Assembly: GCF_007279655.1 (NCBI RefSeq) | Contig: NZ_QKWN01000002.1 | Location: forward strand, 310,001 to 374,000 | Length of the DNA stretch: 64,000 bases | Direction of reading: 5' to 3' | DNA from: Robertkochia solimangrovi | GTDB lineage: Bacteria > Bacteroidota > Bacteroidia > Flavobacteriales > Flavobacteriaceae | In this document: in pieces, positions 57,021-64,000 of the stretch | Position numbering within the stretch: the first letter of the stretch is position 1 | Layout of the letters: every line of letters begins with the position of its first letter | The notes under the pieces: generated by a model | Seen by the model: only the letters and a program-made list of their open reading frames with translations | Databases searched by the model: none | What the model was told of the DNA's origin: nothing | Position numbers and translations under genes: made by a program

Positions 57021-58025
57021 TTAGTCAGATTTCACTACCTCACTAAAGAGTTTCTTTCTATATACGAAGTGACTTAGAACAACGGATGTACATTCAAAAT
57101 ATTTAATGTCTTTATTGATCTCGTCCCTCTTTTTGAACATCTTTACAAAATTAATATAATAACTGAAATGGGCATTTAATATAGCCGTAAAATGTCTGAA
57201 TTTAAACTGAAACAGGAAATACCCTCCGGCTAATCCATCAAGTATAAGCCTGGCGAACAGCAGTGGTATCAGTTTTCTCTTCGGCAGATTCTTGGTAAGT
57301 GAGAATAATGAGTTCCTGAAGTTTAGAAAAGTCTTCTGAGGATTCATCGTATTCAGTGTTGCTCCACCTACATGATAAACCAGCGATTCTCCGATATAGT
57401 ACACCTGATAATTTCTGTTGTGTGCACGCCAGCAAAGATCGATCTCTTCCTGATGTGCAAAATAATCTTCATCAAAACCTTTGAGCTCATCGAAAACATT
57501 TTTTCTGATGAACATACAGGCTCCGGTTGCCCAGAAAATCGGGCGATTGTCATTATACTGCCCCTTATCGTTCTCCAGTGATTGGAAAATCCGACCTCTG
57601 CAAAACGGATAACCCAGTCGGTCTATAAATCCACCGGCGGCTCCGGCATATTCAAATTTATCTTTGTTCTTATAATCAAGGATCTTCGGTTGCATGATCC
57701 CGATCCGGCTATGTTCCCGGAAATAAGATTCGATAGGAGTGAGCCATTCCGGGGTAACTTCTACATCCGAGTTTAGCAGACAAAGTATATCAGCATCCAC
57801 CTGAGTCAAAGCTTCATTATATCCTTTGGCGTAACCTCCGTTACATGAGTTTATGATCACTCTTACCTCAGGATAGTACTTCCTTAAGAATTCCACCGAA
57901 TCATCAGTTGATGCGTTATCGGCTACGATCACCTCAGCGTTTCCGGAATAACGAACCACCGCAGGTAAAAATTTTCTGAGGAGCTCTTTTCCGTTCCAAT
58001 TCAATATGACGATAGCAAAGCGCAT
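57021..58025 (-). CDS. glycosyltransferase, family 2
   Basis: 334-residue GT-A transferase. The N-terminal IVILNWNGKELLRKFLPAV and ADNASTDDSVEFL are the nucleotide-binding start of GT2, and CLLNSDVEVTPEW has the D-x-D-type acid pair; the RRPxxWxxxA-like FWATGACMFIRKNVF and DEDYFAHQEEIDLCWR complete the catalytic part. A C-terminal hydrophobic region (about 255-300) may touch the membrane. Resembles rhamnosyl/galactofuranosyl-type transferases; sugar unknown. Faces holA across a small minus-strand gene. Confidence 0.87.
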   Translation of the reverse strand: MRFAIVILNWNGKELLRKFLPAVVRYSGNAEVIVADNASTDDSVEFLRKYYPEVRVIINSCNGGYAKGYNEALTQVDADILCLLNSDVEVTPEWLTPIESYFREHSRIGIMQPKILDYKNKDKFEYAGAAGGFIDRLGYPFCRGRIFQSLENDKGQYNDNRPIFWATGACMFIRKNVFDELKGFDEDYFAHQEEIDLCWRAHNRNYQVYYIGESLVYHVGGATLNTMNPQKTFLNFRNSLFSLTKNLPKRKLIPLLFARLILDGLAGGYFLFQFKFRHFTAILNAHFSYYINFVKMFKKRDEINKDIKYFECTSVVLSHFVYRKKLFSEVVKSD

Positions 58026-58091
58026 GTGATTTATGGGCAGGTTCCGCCTTTTTTATAAAAATTATTCCGTTATGGTGTCGAAATATACAAA

Positions 58092-58538
58092 TTAAGATGA
58101 ATACGCAGGTACCTCTCTAATAAAAAGGTATTTTTCTTGTTCATAATCCATTTTACAATAGTAATGGCTGAGTCCGTTAGTGACCATGAGGAATTCTGCG
58201 TCCACGACTAAATTATAGCGTGCGATCTGATCGAAAACAGCCTGAGTGATAGCTACCTTAGGTGCCTTGCATTCTACCATAAGCCGTATACTTCCGTCGG
58301 TATTAAATACCACGATATCGTAACGTCGCTTTAAATTGTTGATCGTCAGCTCTTTTTCGATGTTGATAAGTGATTCGGGATATCCCTTTACTTCGATCAG
58401 GTAACAAAGTGTGTGTTGTCTCACCCATTCTTCCGGTTGCAGTACTACAAACTTTTTACGAATTCGGTCAAAGATATGGAGCTTATTTTGACTATTTTTG
58501 AAACGAAACGAGTATTCCGGAAAATTGAGTTTTTGCAT
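58092..58538 (-). CDS. standalone HsdR N-terminal-like nuclease domain protein
   Basis: 148 residues similar to the type I restriction HsdR N-terminal domain (HSDR_N_2), but without helicase part. The PD-(D/E)xK site is intact: D74 (YDIVVF), E89 and K91 (VECKAPK). The conserved EEWVRQ and D-Q-I-A-R-Y-N blocks are also kept. No HsdM or HsdS is near. The group is widespread in Bacteroidota as a separate gene with unknown role. 66 bases lie between it and the GT2 gene start (minus strand); the two may share a transcript, starting divergently from holA (81 bases apart). Confidence 0.78.
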   Translation of the reverse strand: MQKLNFPEYSFRFKNSQNKLHIFDRIRKKFVVLQPEEWVRQHTLCYLIEVKGYPESLINIEKELTINNLKRRYDIVVFNTDGSIRLMVECKAPKVAITQAVFDQIARYNLVVDAEFLMVTNGLSHYYCKMDYEQEKYLFIREVPAYSS

Positions 58539-58619
58539 GCAGCAAATATGGGAATATCGGTCAATTTAACAAAGTCACAGGCCCAATTAAGTTATACCAG
58601 AGCCCGATAAATTATTCAG

Positions 58620-59624
58620 ATGGACGAAGTAAAGAAGATTGTTAGTGATATTAAAAAGGGAGCATTCAAGCCAATCTATTTTCTGATGGGAGAGGAGCCC
58701 TATTATATCGATAAGATCACTGAATTTATAGAATCGAATGTACTGAGTGAAGAGGAGAAAGGATTTAATCAAATGGTGCTTTACGGAAAGGATGTTTCCG
58801 TAGAGGATATCGTTGCTAATGCCAAAAGATATCCCATGATGGCAGAACGTCAGGTGGTGATCGTTAAGGAAGCACAACATTTGACAAGGACCATCGACAA
58901 ACTGGAATCCTATGCATCCAATCCGCAGCCAACTACGGTATTGGTCTTTTGTTATAAGTATAAGACGCTGGATAAAAGAAAGAAAGTGACCAAAACACTT
59001 GCCAAGAACGGACTTGTCTTTGAGAGCAAGAAGTTGCCGGAATATAAGGTTGCCGACTGGATACGCAAAGTGCTCGCCGGTAGTGGTTACCAGATTCATC
59101 CAAAGGCGGCAGAAATGCTTGTGGAATTTTTGGGGAATGATCTTGGCCGGATCAGCAACGAGCTTGAAAAACTGAAATTAGTGGTTCCTAAAGAGCAACC
59201 TATAACTCCTGAAGCAGTTGAAACCAACATAGGAATCAGTAAAGACTTCAATAATTTTGAGTTGAAAAGCGCCATCAGTGAGCGGGATGCGCAAAAAGCA
59301 TTCAGAATCATTAATTATTTCGTTCAGAATCCGAAAGACAACCCTCTGGTAGTAACCATAGGAACTTTGGCAAATTTCTTTATTCAATTATTAAATTATC
59401 ATAGCCTTTCTGATAAATCCAGAGAAAATGTAGCCGGAGTACTGAGAGTGAATCCGTTTTTCGTTAAAGAGTTCGCGAACGCAGCCAGGCATTATCCGAT
59501 GAAAAAAGTAAGCTACGCCATCGACACTCTCAGAGATATCGATGTAAGGGGTAAAGGTGTTAATAATCAAAGTGCCACTCAGGGTGATCTGCTTAAAGAA
59601 ATGCTGGTGAAACTGATGTATTGA
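58620..59624 (+). CDS. holA: DNA polymerase III subunit delta
   Basis: 334-residue clamp-loader subunit (HolA). N-terminal AAA+-like fold without a Walker A motif: YFLMGEEPYYIDKITEFIESN, then RQVVIVKEAQHL. Middle region PTTVLVFCYKYKTLDKRKK and C-terminal collar domain with FEL KSAISERDAQKAFRIINYF and NPFFVKEFANAARHY. Opens the beta clamp within the tau/gamma complex. Divergent from the HsdR-N-like gene and convergent, with 3 bases between, with the GMP reductase gene. Confidence 0.9.
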   Translation: MDEVKKIVSDIKKGAFKPIYFLMGEEPYYIDKITEFIESNVLSEEEKGFNQMVLYGKDVSVEDIVANAKRYPMMAERQVVIVKEAQHLTRTIDKLESYASNPQPTTVLVFCYKYKTLDKRKKVTKTLAKNGLVFESKKLPEYKVADWIRKVLAGSGYQIHPKAAEMLVEFLGNDLGRISNELEKLKLVVPKEQPITPEAVETNIGISKDFNNFELKSAISERDAQKAFRIINYFVQNPKDNPLVVTIGTLANFFIQLLNYHSLSDKSRENVAGVLRVNPFFVKEFANAARHYPMKKVSYAIDTLRDIDVRGKGVNNQSATQGDLLKEMLVKLMY

Positions 59625-59627
59625 TGA

Positions 59628-60674
59628 TCAGCCTTCTTTATTAAAGACTTCATTTTCCTGCTCCATCACTCTGATGAAAGTCGTGCGTTTGGTCAGTTCC
59701 TTTAGTCGGGCAGCACCCACATAGGTACAGGCAGATCGTAGTCCTCCCAGGATATCCCTGATCGTATGTTCCACGGCCCCACGATAGGCAATTTCTACCG
59801 TTTTCCCTTCACTTGCGCGATATTCAGCAACACCACCCATATGCTTTTGCATTGCTGTTTCTGAACTCATGCCATAGAACTTTTTGTAGCGTTTGCCGTT
59901 TTTTTCAATAAGTTCACCACTGCTTTCATCATGCCCGGCGAGCATTCCGCCGAGCATTACAAAGTCTGCTCCGCCGCCAAATGCTTTGGCCAGATCGCCC
60001 GGGGTTTTGCATCCGCCGTCTGAAATGATCTGCCCTCCAAGTCCATGAGCGGCATCGGCGCATTCGATGATAGCGGACAATTGTGGATATCCGACTCCGG
60101 TCTTAACCCTGGTGGTGCAAACGCTGCCCGGACCAATACCAACCTTTACAATGTCGGCACCGGCGAGTAAAAGTTCTTCCACCATTTCTCCAGTCACGAC
60201 ATTACCTCCCATGATGATCTTATCGGGAAACAGCTTACGGACCGCTTTCACATAATTCACAAAATGCTCTGAATATCCATTTGCAACATCGATACATATG
60301 ATTTTTAGATCGGGAAATGCGGTCATTAATTTCTGGAGTTTTTCTGTATCTTTTTTACCGGTACCGGTACTCACCGCGATATGATCATAAATCGAAGCAT
60401 CGATATGCTGCAGGAACTGAGCCCATTCTTCGATCGTATAGTGTTTATGAATAACGGTAATGAGTTGATGCTTGAGAAGTTCTTTGGCCATTTCAAAAGT
60501 GCCGGTAGTATCCATATTGGCTGCCATGACCGGAACACCTTTCCATTTATAAGGACTGTGTATAAAACTGAATTCTCTTTCCAGCGATACTTCTTTCCGT
60601 GATTTAAGGGTAGAGCGTTTTGGGCGTATCATAACATCCTTGAACCCTAGTTTTATCTCATTTTCAATTCGCAT
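59628..60674 (-). CDS. guaC: GMP reductase
   Basis: NADPH-dependent deamination of GMP to IMP, 348 residues, IMPDH/GMPR barrel without a CBS pair. Catalytic cysteine C186 in [21 protein letters not shown]-terminal [12 protein letters not shown] and [14 protein letters not shown] are the GMPR-type start, distinguishing it from IMP dehydrogenase (which has D-A-L-L). K-rich terminus, tetrameric cytoplasmic enzyme. Salvage and balance of purine nucleotides. Upstream (60675-60897) is an unusual hairpin-containing gap. Confidence 0.92.
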   Translation of the reverse strand: MRIENEIKLGFKDVMIRPKRSTLKSRKEVSLEREFSFIHSPYKWKGVPVMAANMDTTGTFEMAKELLKHQLITVIHKHYTIEEWAQFLQHIDASIYDHIAVSTGTGKKDTEKLQKLMTAFPDLKIICIDVANGYSEHFVNYVKAVRKLFPDKIIMGGNVVTGEMVEELLLAGADIVKVGIGPGSVCTTRVKTGVGYPQLSAIIECADAAHGLGGQIISDGGCKTPGDLAKAFGGGADFVMLGGMLAGHDESSGELIEKNGKRYKKFYGMSSETAMQKHMGGVAEYRASEGKTVEIAYRGAVEHTIRDILGGLRSACTYVGAARLKELTKRTTFIRVMEQENEVFNKEG

Positions 60675-60897
60675 ATTTCCTGGTTTAATCTTCTGAGTAA
60701 ATTAGGAAATATTTGAGAATAAAGGTTAAGAATTATGAATTAAGAATGTAGAATTGAGGTTAATCACCCATGAAATACGATGTAATGCTACGGTCACTTA
60801 TGCCACCAGTGTCCCTAATGGCACTATTGACACTAGTGTCCCTGACTTTATGTATCATCGTATACTTAGTCACCTAAATTGAATTACAAAGAGTAAA
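60675..60897. other. gap between guaC and the E1 gene with a large imperfect hairpin
   Basis: 223 bases between two minus-strand genes. It holds the 60775-60863 hairpin (see repeat entry) and an A/T-rich left part. No credible frame. It may contain the guaC promoter and the E1 terminator. Confidence 0.55.
60775..60863. repeat. imperfect long hairpin with repeated AGTGTCCCT
   Basis: Outer arms ATACGATG (60775-60782) and CATCGTAT (60856-60863) are perfectly complementary. Inner arms CACCAGTGTC (60804-60813) and GACACTAGTG (60829-60838) pair with one mismatch. AGTGTCCCT occurs twice (60808-60816 and 60835-60843). Could be a small RNA, a repeat element remnant, or a terminator for the E1 transcript. 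Confidence 0.5.
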
Positions 60898-63309
60898 CTA
60901 TTTTAATCGAGGATATTTTGAGGGGTTTGCTTCGTGCATGATCGCATAAACCTTTTCAAAGATATCCTCAGCATTCGGCTTAGAGAAATAATCTCCGTCA
61001 CTTGCATAGGCCGGACGATGTGGTTTAGCGGTCAATGTTTGCGGAGCACTGTCAAGGTAGCGGTAACCTCCTTGATTTTCCAATATTTCCTGAAGCAGAT
61101 AGGCTGATGCACCTCCTGGAACATCCTCATCGATCACTAACAGGCGATTGGTCTTTTTAAGGCTTTGAACCGTGTCATGATTAATATCAAAAGGCAGCAA
61201 TGTCTGCGCATCTATTACTTCCGCATCGATATTCACTTGCTGAAGTTCTCTAGCCACACGTTCCACGATCCTGAGGGTTGAACCATATGAAACCAGAGTT
61301 ATGTCGGTTCCTTCTTTAACGGTTTCCACGACTCCGATGGGAGTTTTGAATTCCCCGATATTATTGGGTAGTTTTTCTTTTAGTCGATAACCGTTCAGGC
61401 TTTCAATCACCAGTGCTGGCTCATCACTTTCCAAAAGTGTATTATAGAATCCTGCTGCTTTGGTCATATTTCTTGGCACAAGGATATACATACCTCTTAA
61501 AAGATGGATGAGTCCGCCCATTTGAGAACCGGCATGCCATATACCTTCCAGGCGATGACCTCGTGTACGAACGATCAATGGAGCCTTTTGTTTTCCCATG
61601 GTTCTGTAAAGCATGCTGGCAAGGTCATCACTTAAAACATGTAACGCATATAGGATATAATCGAGATACTGGATTTCAGCGATAGGGCGGAGTCCTCTAA
61701 GAGCAAGTCCGATTCCCTGACCGATTATAGTAGCTTCTCTGATTCCGGTATCAGCGATCCGATATTCACCAAACTTTTTCTGTAAGCCTTCAAGTCCTTG
61801 ATTTACATCACCGATCGTACCGCTATCCTCACCGAAAATCAATGCTTTATCGTATTTGGTAAAGATCGATTCGAAGTTGTTTCTCAATACGATCCTTCCG
61901 TCTACTTCCTCGGCTTCAGCGTCATATTGAGGCGCTACTTCAGCAATGTTGGTTGCATTGGTACGGGTTTCACTGTATAGGTGCGAACTATAGTCGGGTT
62001 GTGTTCGGGTATAGAAAGTATTGATCCAGTTCAGAAGCGCTTCCTTTTCAGGAGTATCTTCTCCGGTAACATAGCGAAGTGATTGTCTGGCGGCACTGAT
62101 CACATTTCTTTTTACCGGTTCCTCGATCGCAATAAGATCATTTTTGATCCTGTTTATAAAAACTTTGTTAATACTGGTGCCTGCCAGATCTCCCAGTAAT
62201 TCTACCAGTCTTTTCTTATCTGCTTTGATCGGAGTAAGAAAATCACTCCAGGCTTGTTTTTTACCGTCACGTACCGCTTTTTTGATCTGTTTCTCAAGGT
62301 CGCTGAGTTCTTCTTCAGTAGCGATATCGCTTGCGATCATCCATTCCCTCATTTTGAGGTTGCAATCATGTTGCTTTTCCCATAGCAGGCGCTCCTCATC
62401 CTTGTAGCGCTCATGAGAACCCGAAGTAGAGTGTCCTTGAGGCTGGGTGAGTTCCACTACATGAATCAGCACAGGAACATGTTCTTCTCGTGCTATTTTA
62501 GAAGCTTTCTCATAGGTTTCGATCAGTGCAGGATAATCCCATCCTTTAACCACCATGATCTCCAATCCTTTTTCTTCCTCTGTACGTTGAAATCCTTTCA
62601 GGATCTCCGATATATTTTCTTTAGTAGTTTGATGCTTTGCGTGTACGGAGATACCGTATTCATCATCCCAGATACTGGTTACCATCGGGATCTGCATAAC
62701 ACCGGCTGCATTGATTGCCTCAAAGAAAAGGCCTTCAGAAGTACTGGCGTTACCGATAGTTCCCCAGGCAACTTCGTTTCCATTTACCGATAATCCTGAT
62801 TGATCGATCTCCGCTACATTTCGAAAGATCTTCGATGCCTGAGCCAGCCCGACCAATCGAGGCATTTGCCCGGCAGTGGGAGAAATGTCAGGACTGCTGT
62901 TCTTTTGAGCAGTAAGATCATTCCAGGAACCATCCGGATTATTACTGGTGGTCAAAAAGTGACCTCCCATCTGCCTTCCGGCACTCATGGGTTCTTTTTC
63001 AATGTCTGTATGTGCATAAAGACCGGCGAAGAAATGGGTGATCTGTAATTCACCTATGGCCATCATAAAAGTTTGATCCCTGTAATATCCACTTCGGAAA
63101 TCTCCGTTTTTGAAAGCTCTTGCCATTGCCAGCTGCGGGACTTCCTTTCCGTCTCCGAAAATTCCGAACTTCGCCTTACCGGTTAATACCTCGCGTCGGC
63201 CTAGCAGACTACATTCACGGCTGGTAACCGCTATCTTGTAATCGTTAAGCACCTGTTCTTTAAAATTTTCAAAGGAAATGTCGGGCTGTGTATTGGTCTT
63301 TGTTTGCAT
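60898..63309 (-). CDS. fused 2-oxoacid dehydrogenase E1 alpha-beta (ThDP-dependent)
   Basis: 803-residue single-chain E1, joining the alpha subunit (about 1-390) and beta subunit (about 455-803) that are separate in most bacteria. Oxidative decarboxylation of a branched-chain or related 2-oxoacid, feeding an E2/E3 complex not in this window. The ThDP-binding motif region reads GTIGNASTSEGL (183-194) and WDDEYGIS (214-221), i.e. GDG...NN is replaced by GTIG...DD, so magnesium/ThDP binding geometry should be checked; both sequences are common in flavobacterial homologues as I recall them. The beta part has FGEDSGTIGDVNQGLEG and AEIQYLDYI. Its promoter (63331-63361) is consensus-like. Confidence 0.88.
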   Translation of the reverse strand: MQTKTNTQPDISFENFKEQVLNDYKIAVTSRECSLLGRREVLTGKAKFGIFGDGKEVPQLAMARAFKNGDFRSGYYRDQTFMMAIGELQITHFFAGLYAHTDIEKEPMSAGRQMGGHFLTTSNNPDGSWNDLTAQKNSSPDISPTAGQMPRLVGLAQASKIFRNVAEIDQSGLSVNGNEVAWGTIGNASTSEGLFFEAINAAGVMQIPMVTSIWDDEYGISVHAKHQTTKENISEILKGFQRTEEEKGLEIMVVKGWDYPALIETYEKASKIAREEHVPVLIHVVELTQPQGHSTSGSHERYKDEERLLWEKQHDCNLKMREWMIASDIATEEELSDLEKQIKKAVRDGKKQAWSDFLTPIKADKKRLVELLGDLAGTSINKVFINRIKNDLIAIEEPVKRNVISAARQSLRYVTGEDTPEKEALLNWINTFYTRTQPDYSSHLYSETRTNATNIAEVAPQYDAEAEEVDGRIVLRNNFESIFTKYDKALIFGEDSGTIGDVNQGLEGLQKKFGEYRIADTGIREATIIGQGIGLALRGLRPIAEIQYLDYILYALHVLSDDLASMLYRTMGKQKAPLIVRTRGHRLEGIWHAGSQMGGLIHLLRGMYILVPRNMTKAAGFYNTLLESDEPALVIESLNGYRLKEKLPNNIGEFKTPIGVVETVKEGTDITLVSYGSTLRIVERVARELQQVNIDAEVIDAQTLLPFDINHDTVQSLKKTNRLLVIDEDVPGGASAYLLQEILENQGGYRYLDSAPQTLTAKPHRPAYASDGDYFSKPNAEDIFEKVYAIMHEANPSKYPRLK

Positions 63310-63330
63310 ATGTAATTTGTGAGACGCTTA

Positions 63331-63361
63331 CAAAAGTAGTTAAATTCAGTGGCTTATGCAA
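63331..63361 (-). promoter_or_regulatory. promoter of the fused E1 gene
   Basis: Minus strand: TTG (63361-63359), 20 bases, TACTTTTG (63338-63331), 21 bases before the ATG at 63309. Good match to the Bacteroidota consensus TTG-N17-23-TAnnTTTG. Confidence 0.7.
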
Positions 63362-63513
63362 TCGCAAAAAAGTAATAAAAATTAAAATTTATTAAAAATA
63401 ATTCAATAATTTGAATATAATTTAAAATACTAAGCGATTTCAACTATTTCCTTGAAAATCATTCAATATTATTTTATTTAGACTAAATCGCTGATTCTGT
63501 TTTTATAACGAAC
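63362..63513. other. A/T-rich gap upstream of the E1 gene
   Basis: About 150 bases of very A/T-rich sequence (long A and T runs, such as 63364-63425) between the E1 promoter and the right-hand beta-barrel gene. No hairpin terminator stands out, and no gene is credible. Confidence 0.5.
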
Positions 63514-64000
63514 TCAGAACCATTTTCGTGTAAATAATCCGGTTAGTGTTCTGGGACTGAGTGTAACGATAAAGCGTATGCGTTCATCATAACCCGGTTG
63601 AGCGATCTCCCACCCATTATTCGAATAGACCGGAAAATACAATTCAAAATAATCAGTTACCAGATTGAGCCTGATTCCGGAATCATAAACGAACTTTGCG
63701 TTTTCATTCTTATTTCTGATCACACCGATATCCCCATAGAGTTCGATCCACCGCCATAAATTAAATGAGGTGTTAGCGGTAGCAATCCAGTCGTTGGAGT
63801 AGGGGGTGTCTAATTTTGATTTGAAGCCCCCTTCCGCAACGATCAATTGCTGACTCCAGAGTCCGCTGCTTTCCGACCTACCGAAATAATCATAATCGAA
63901 CAAGTAATCGGTAGGACGATCCAATGCAAAGCTGAAAAAATCTGAATTAGTTTCATTATAAATAAACTTTCCAGCAAAGAATCTCAGATTAAATTGGCGG
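63514..64000 (-). CDS. C-terminal part of an outer-membrane beta-barrel protein, cut by the window
   Basis: Partial gene: about 161 codons and a TGA at 63514-63516 are visible, and the start lies beyond 64000. Alternating polar/hydrophobic strands (IYNETNSDFFSFALDRP, DYLFDYDYFGRSES, LWRWIELYGDIGVIRN, FELYFPVYSN, IRFIVTLSPRTL) and the final GLFTRKWF with terminal aromatic F are those of an outer-membrane barrel. I recall this ending from flavobacterial metallopeptidase-like proteins with a C-terminal barrel, but no peptidase site is in the visible part, so the product name stays open. Confidence 0.8.
   Translation of the reverse strand, partial: RQFNLRFFAGKFIYNETNSDFFSFALDRPTDYLFDYDYFGRSESSGLWSQQLIVAEGGFKSKLDTPYSNDWIATANTSFNLWRWIELYGDIGVIRNKNENAKFVYDSGIRLNLVTDYFELYFPVYSNNGWEIAQPGYDERIRFIVTLSPRTLTGLFTRKWF

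Overview
The window is a contiguous piece of a Bacteroidota chromosome, almost certainly from the family Flavobacteriaceae (inference). Direct signs are an AT-rich composition (roughly 40% G+C by eye), promoters of the Bacteroidota type (TTG, about 20 bases, TAnnTTTG) such as the one in front of the SRP RNA gene, weak or absent Shine-Dalgarno sequences, and family markers: a SusC/SusD pair with an ECF sigma factor and FecR anti-sigma factor, GldF/GldG-type transporters, a bacilliredoxin (YtxJ/BrxC), and a fused two-subunit 2-oxoacid dehydrogenase E1. No rRNA, tRNA, CRISPR array, insertion sequence or phage gene was seen; the only structural RNA gene found is the small SRP RNA (ffs).

Layout. 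1-8.1 kb: glycogen branching enzyme, GH31 alpha-glucosidase and an M48 lipoprotein protease on the plus strand, closed by a terminator, then a UMF1-type MFS transporter convergent with deoC and a TetR regulator. 8.2-20.5 kb: clpB divergent from a bacilliredoxin gene, then fumarylacetoacetase divergent from glyA, a glycosyltransferase, a beta-helix lipoprotein, a thioesterase with a glutaminyl cyclase, ffs, an SDR oxidoreductase and a transaldolase. Most units end in clear intrinsic terminators.

20.5-36.9 kb is the accessory-looking part and the most interesting one. An ECF sigma factor is divergent from a fecR-susC-susD-DUF4843-PKD-like lipoprotein operon. It is followed by a second unit in which two paralogous permeases, each a fusion of GldF-like and GldG-like parts, flank one GldA-like ATPase. 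A thioredoxin-fold lipoprotein that has lost its CxxC motif faces this unit. I read it as one cell-envelope import/export system of unknown substrate; that linkage is inference.

37-64 kb is mostly housekeeping: an ABC-F ATPase, pheT, recG, an M1 aminopeptidase, a tandem pair of patatin-like lipases, an FMN-dependent glutamate-synthase-like protein with an M20 amidohydrolase, a PcrA/UvrD helicase with an apparent TTG start, a Sua5/YciO/YrdC protein, an OmpA-family lipoprotein, a GT2 glycosyltransferase, an orphan HsdR-N-like nuclease domain, holA, GMP reductase, the fused E1 dehydrogenase, and at the right edge the C-terminus of an outer-membrane beta-barrel protein. Several short non-coding elements (tandem operators, leader-like mini-ORF plus hairpin structures, an imperfect long hairpin) are listed separately.
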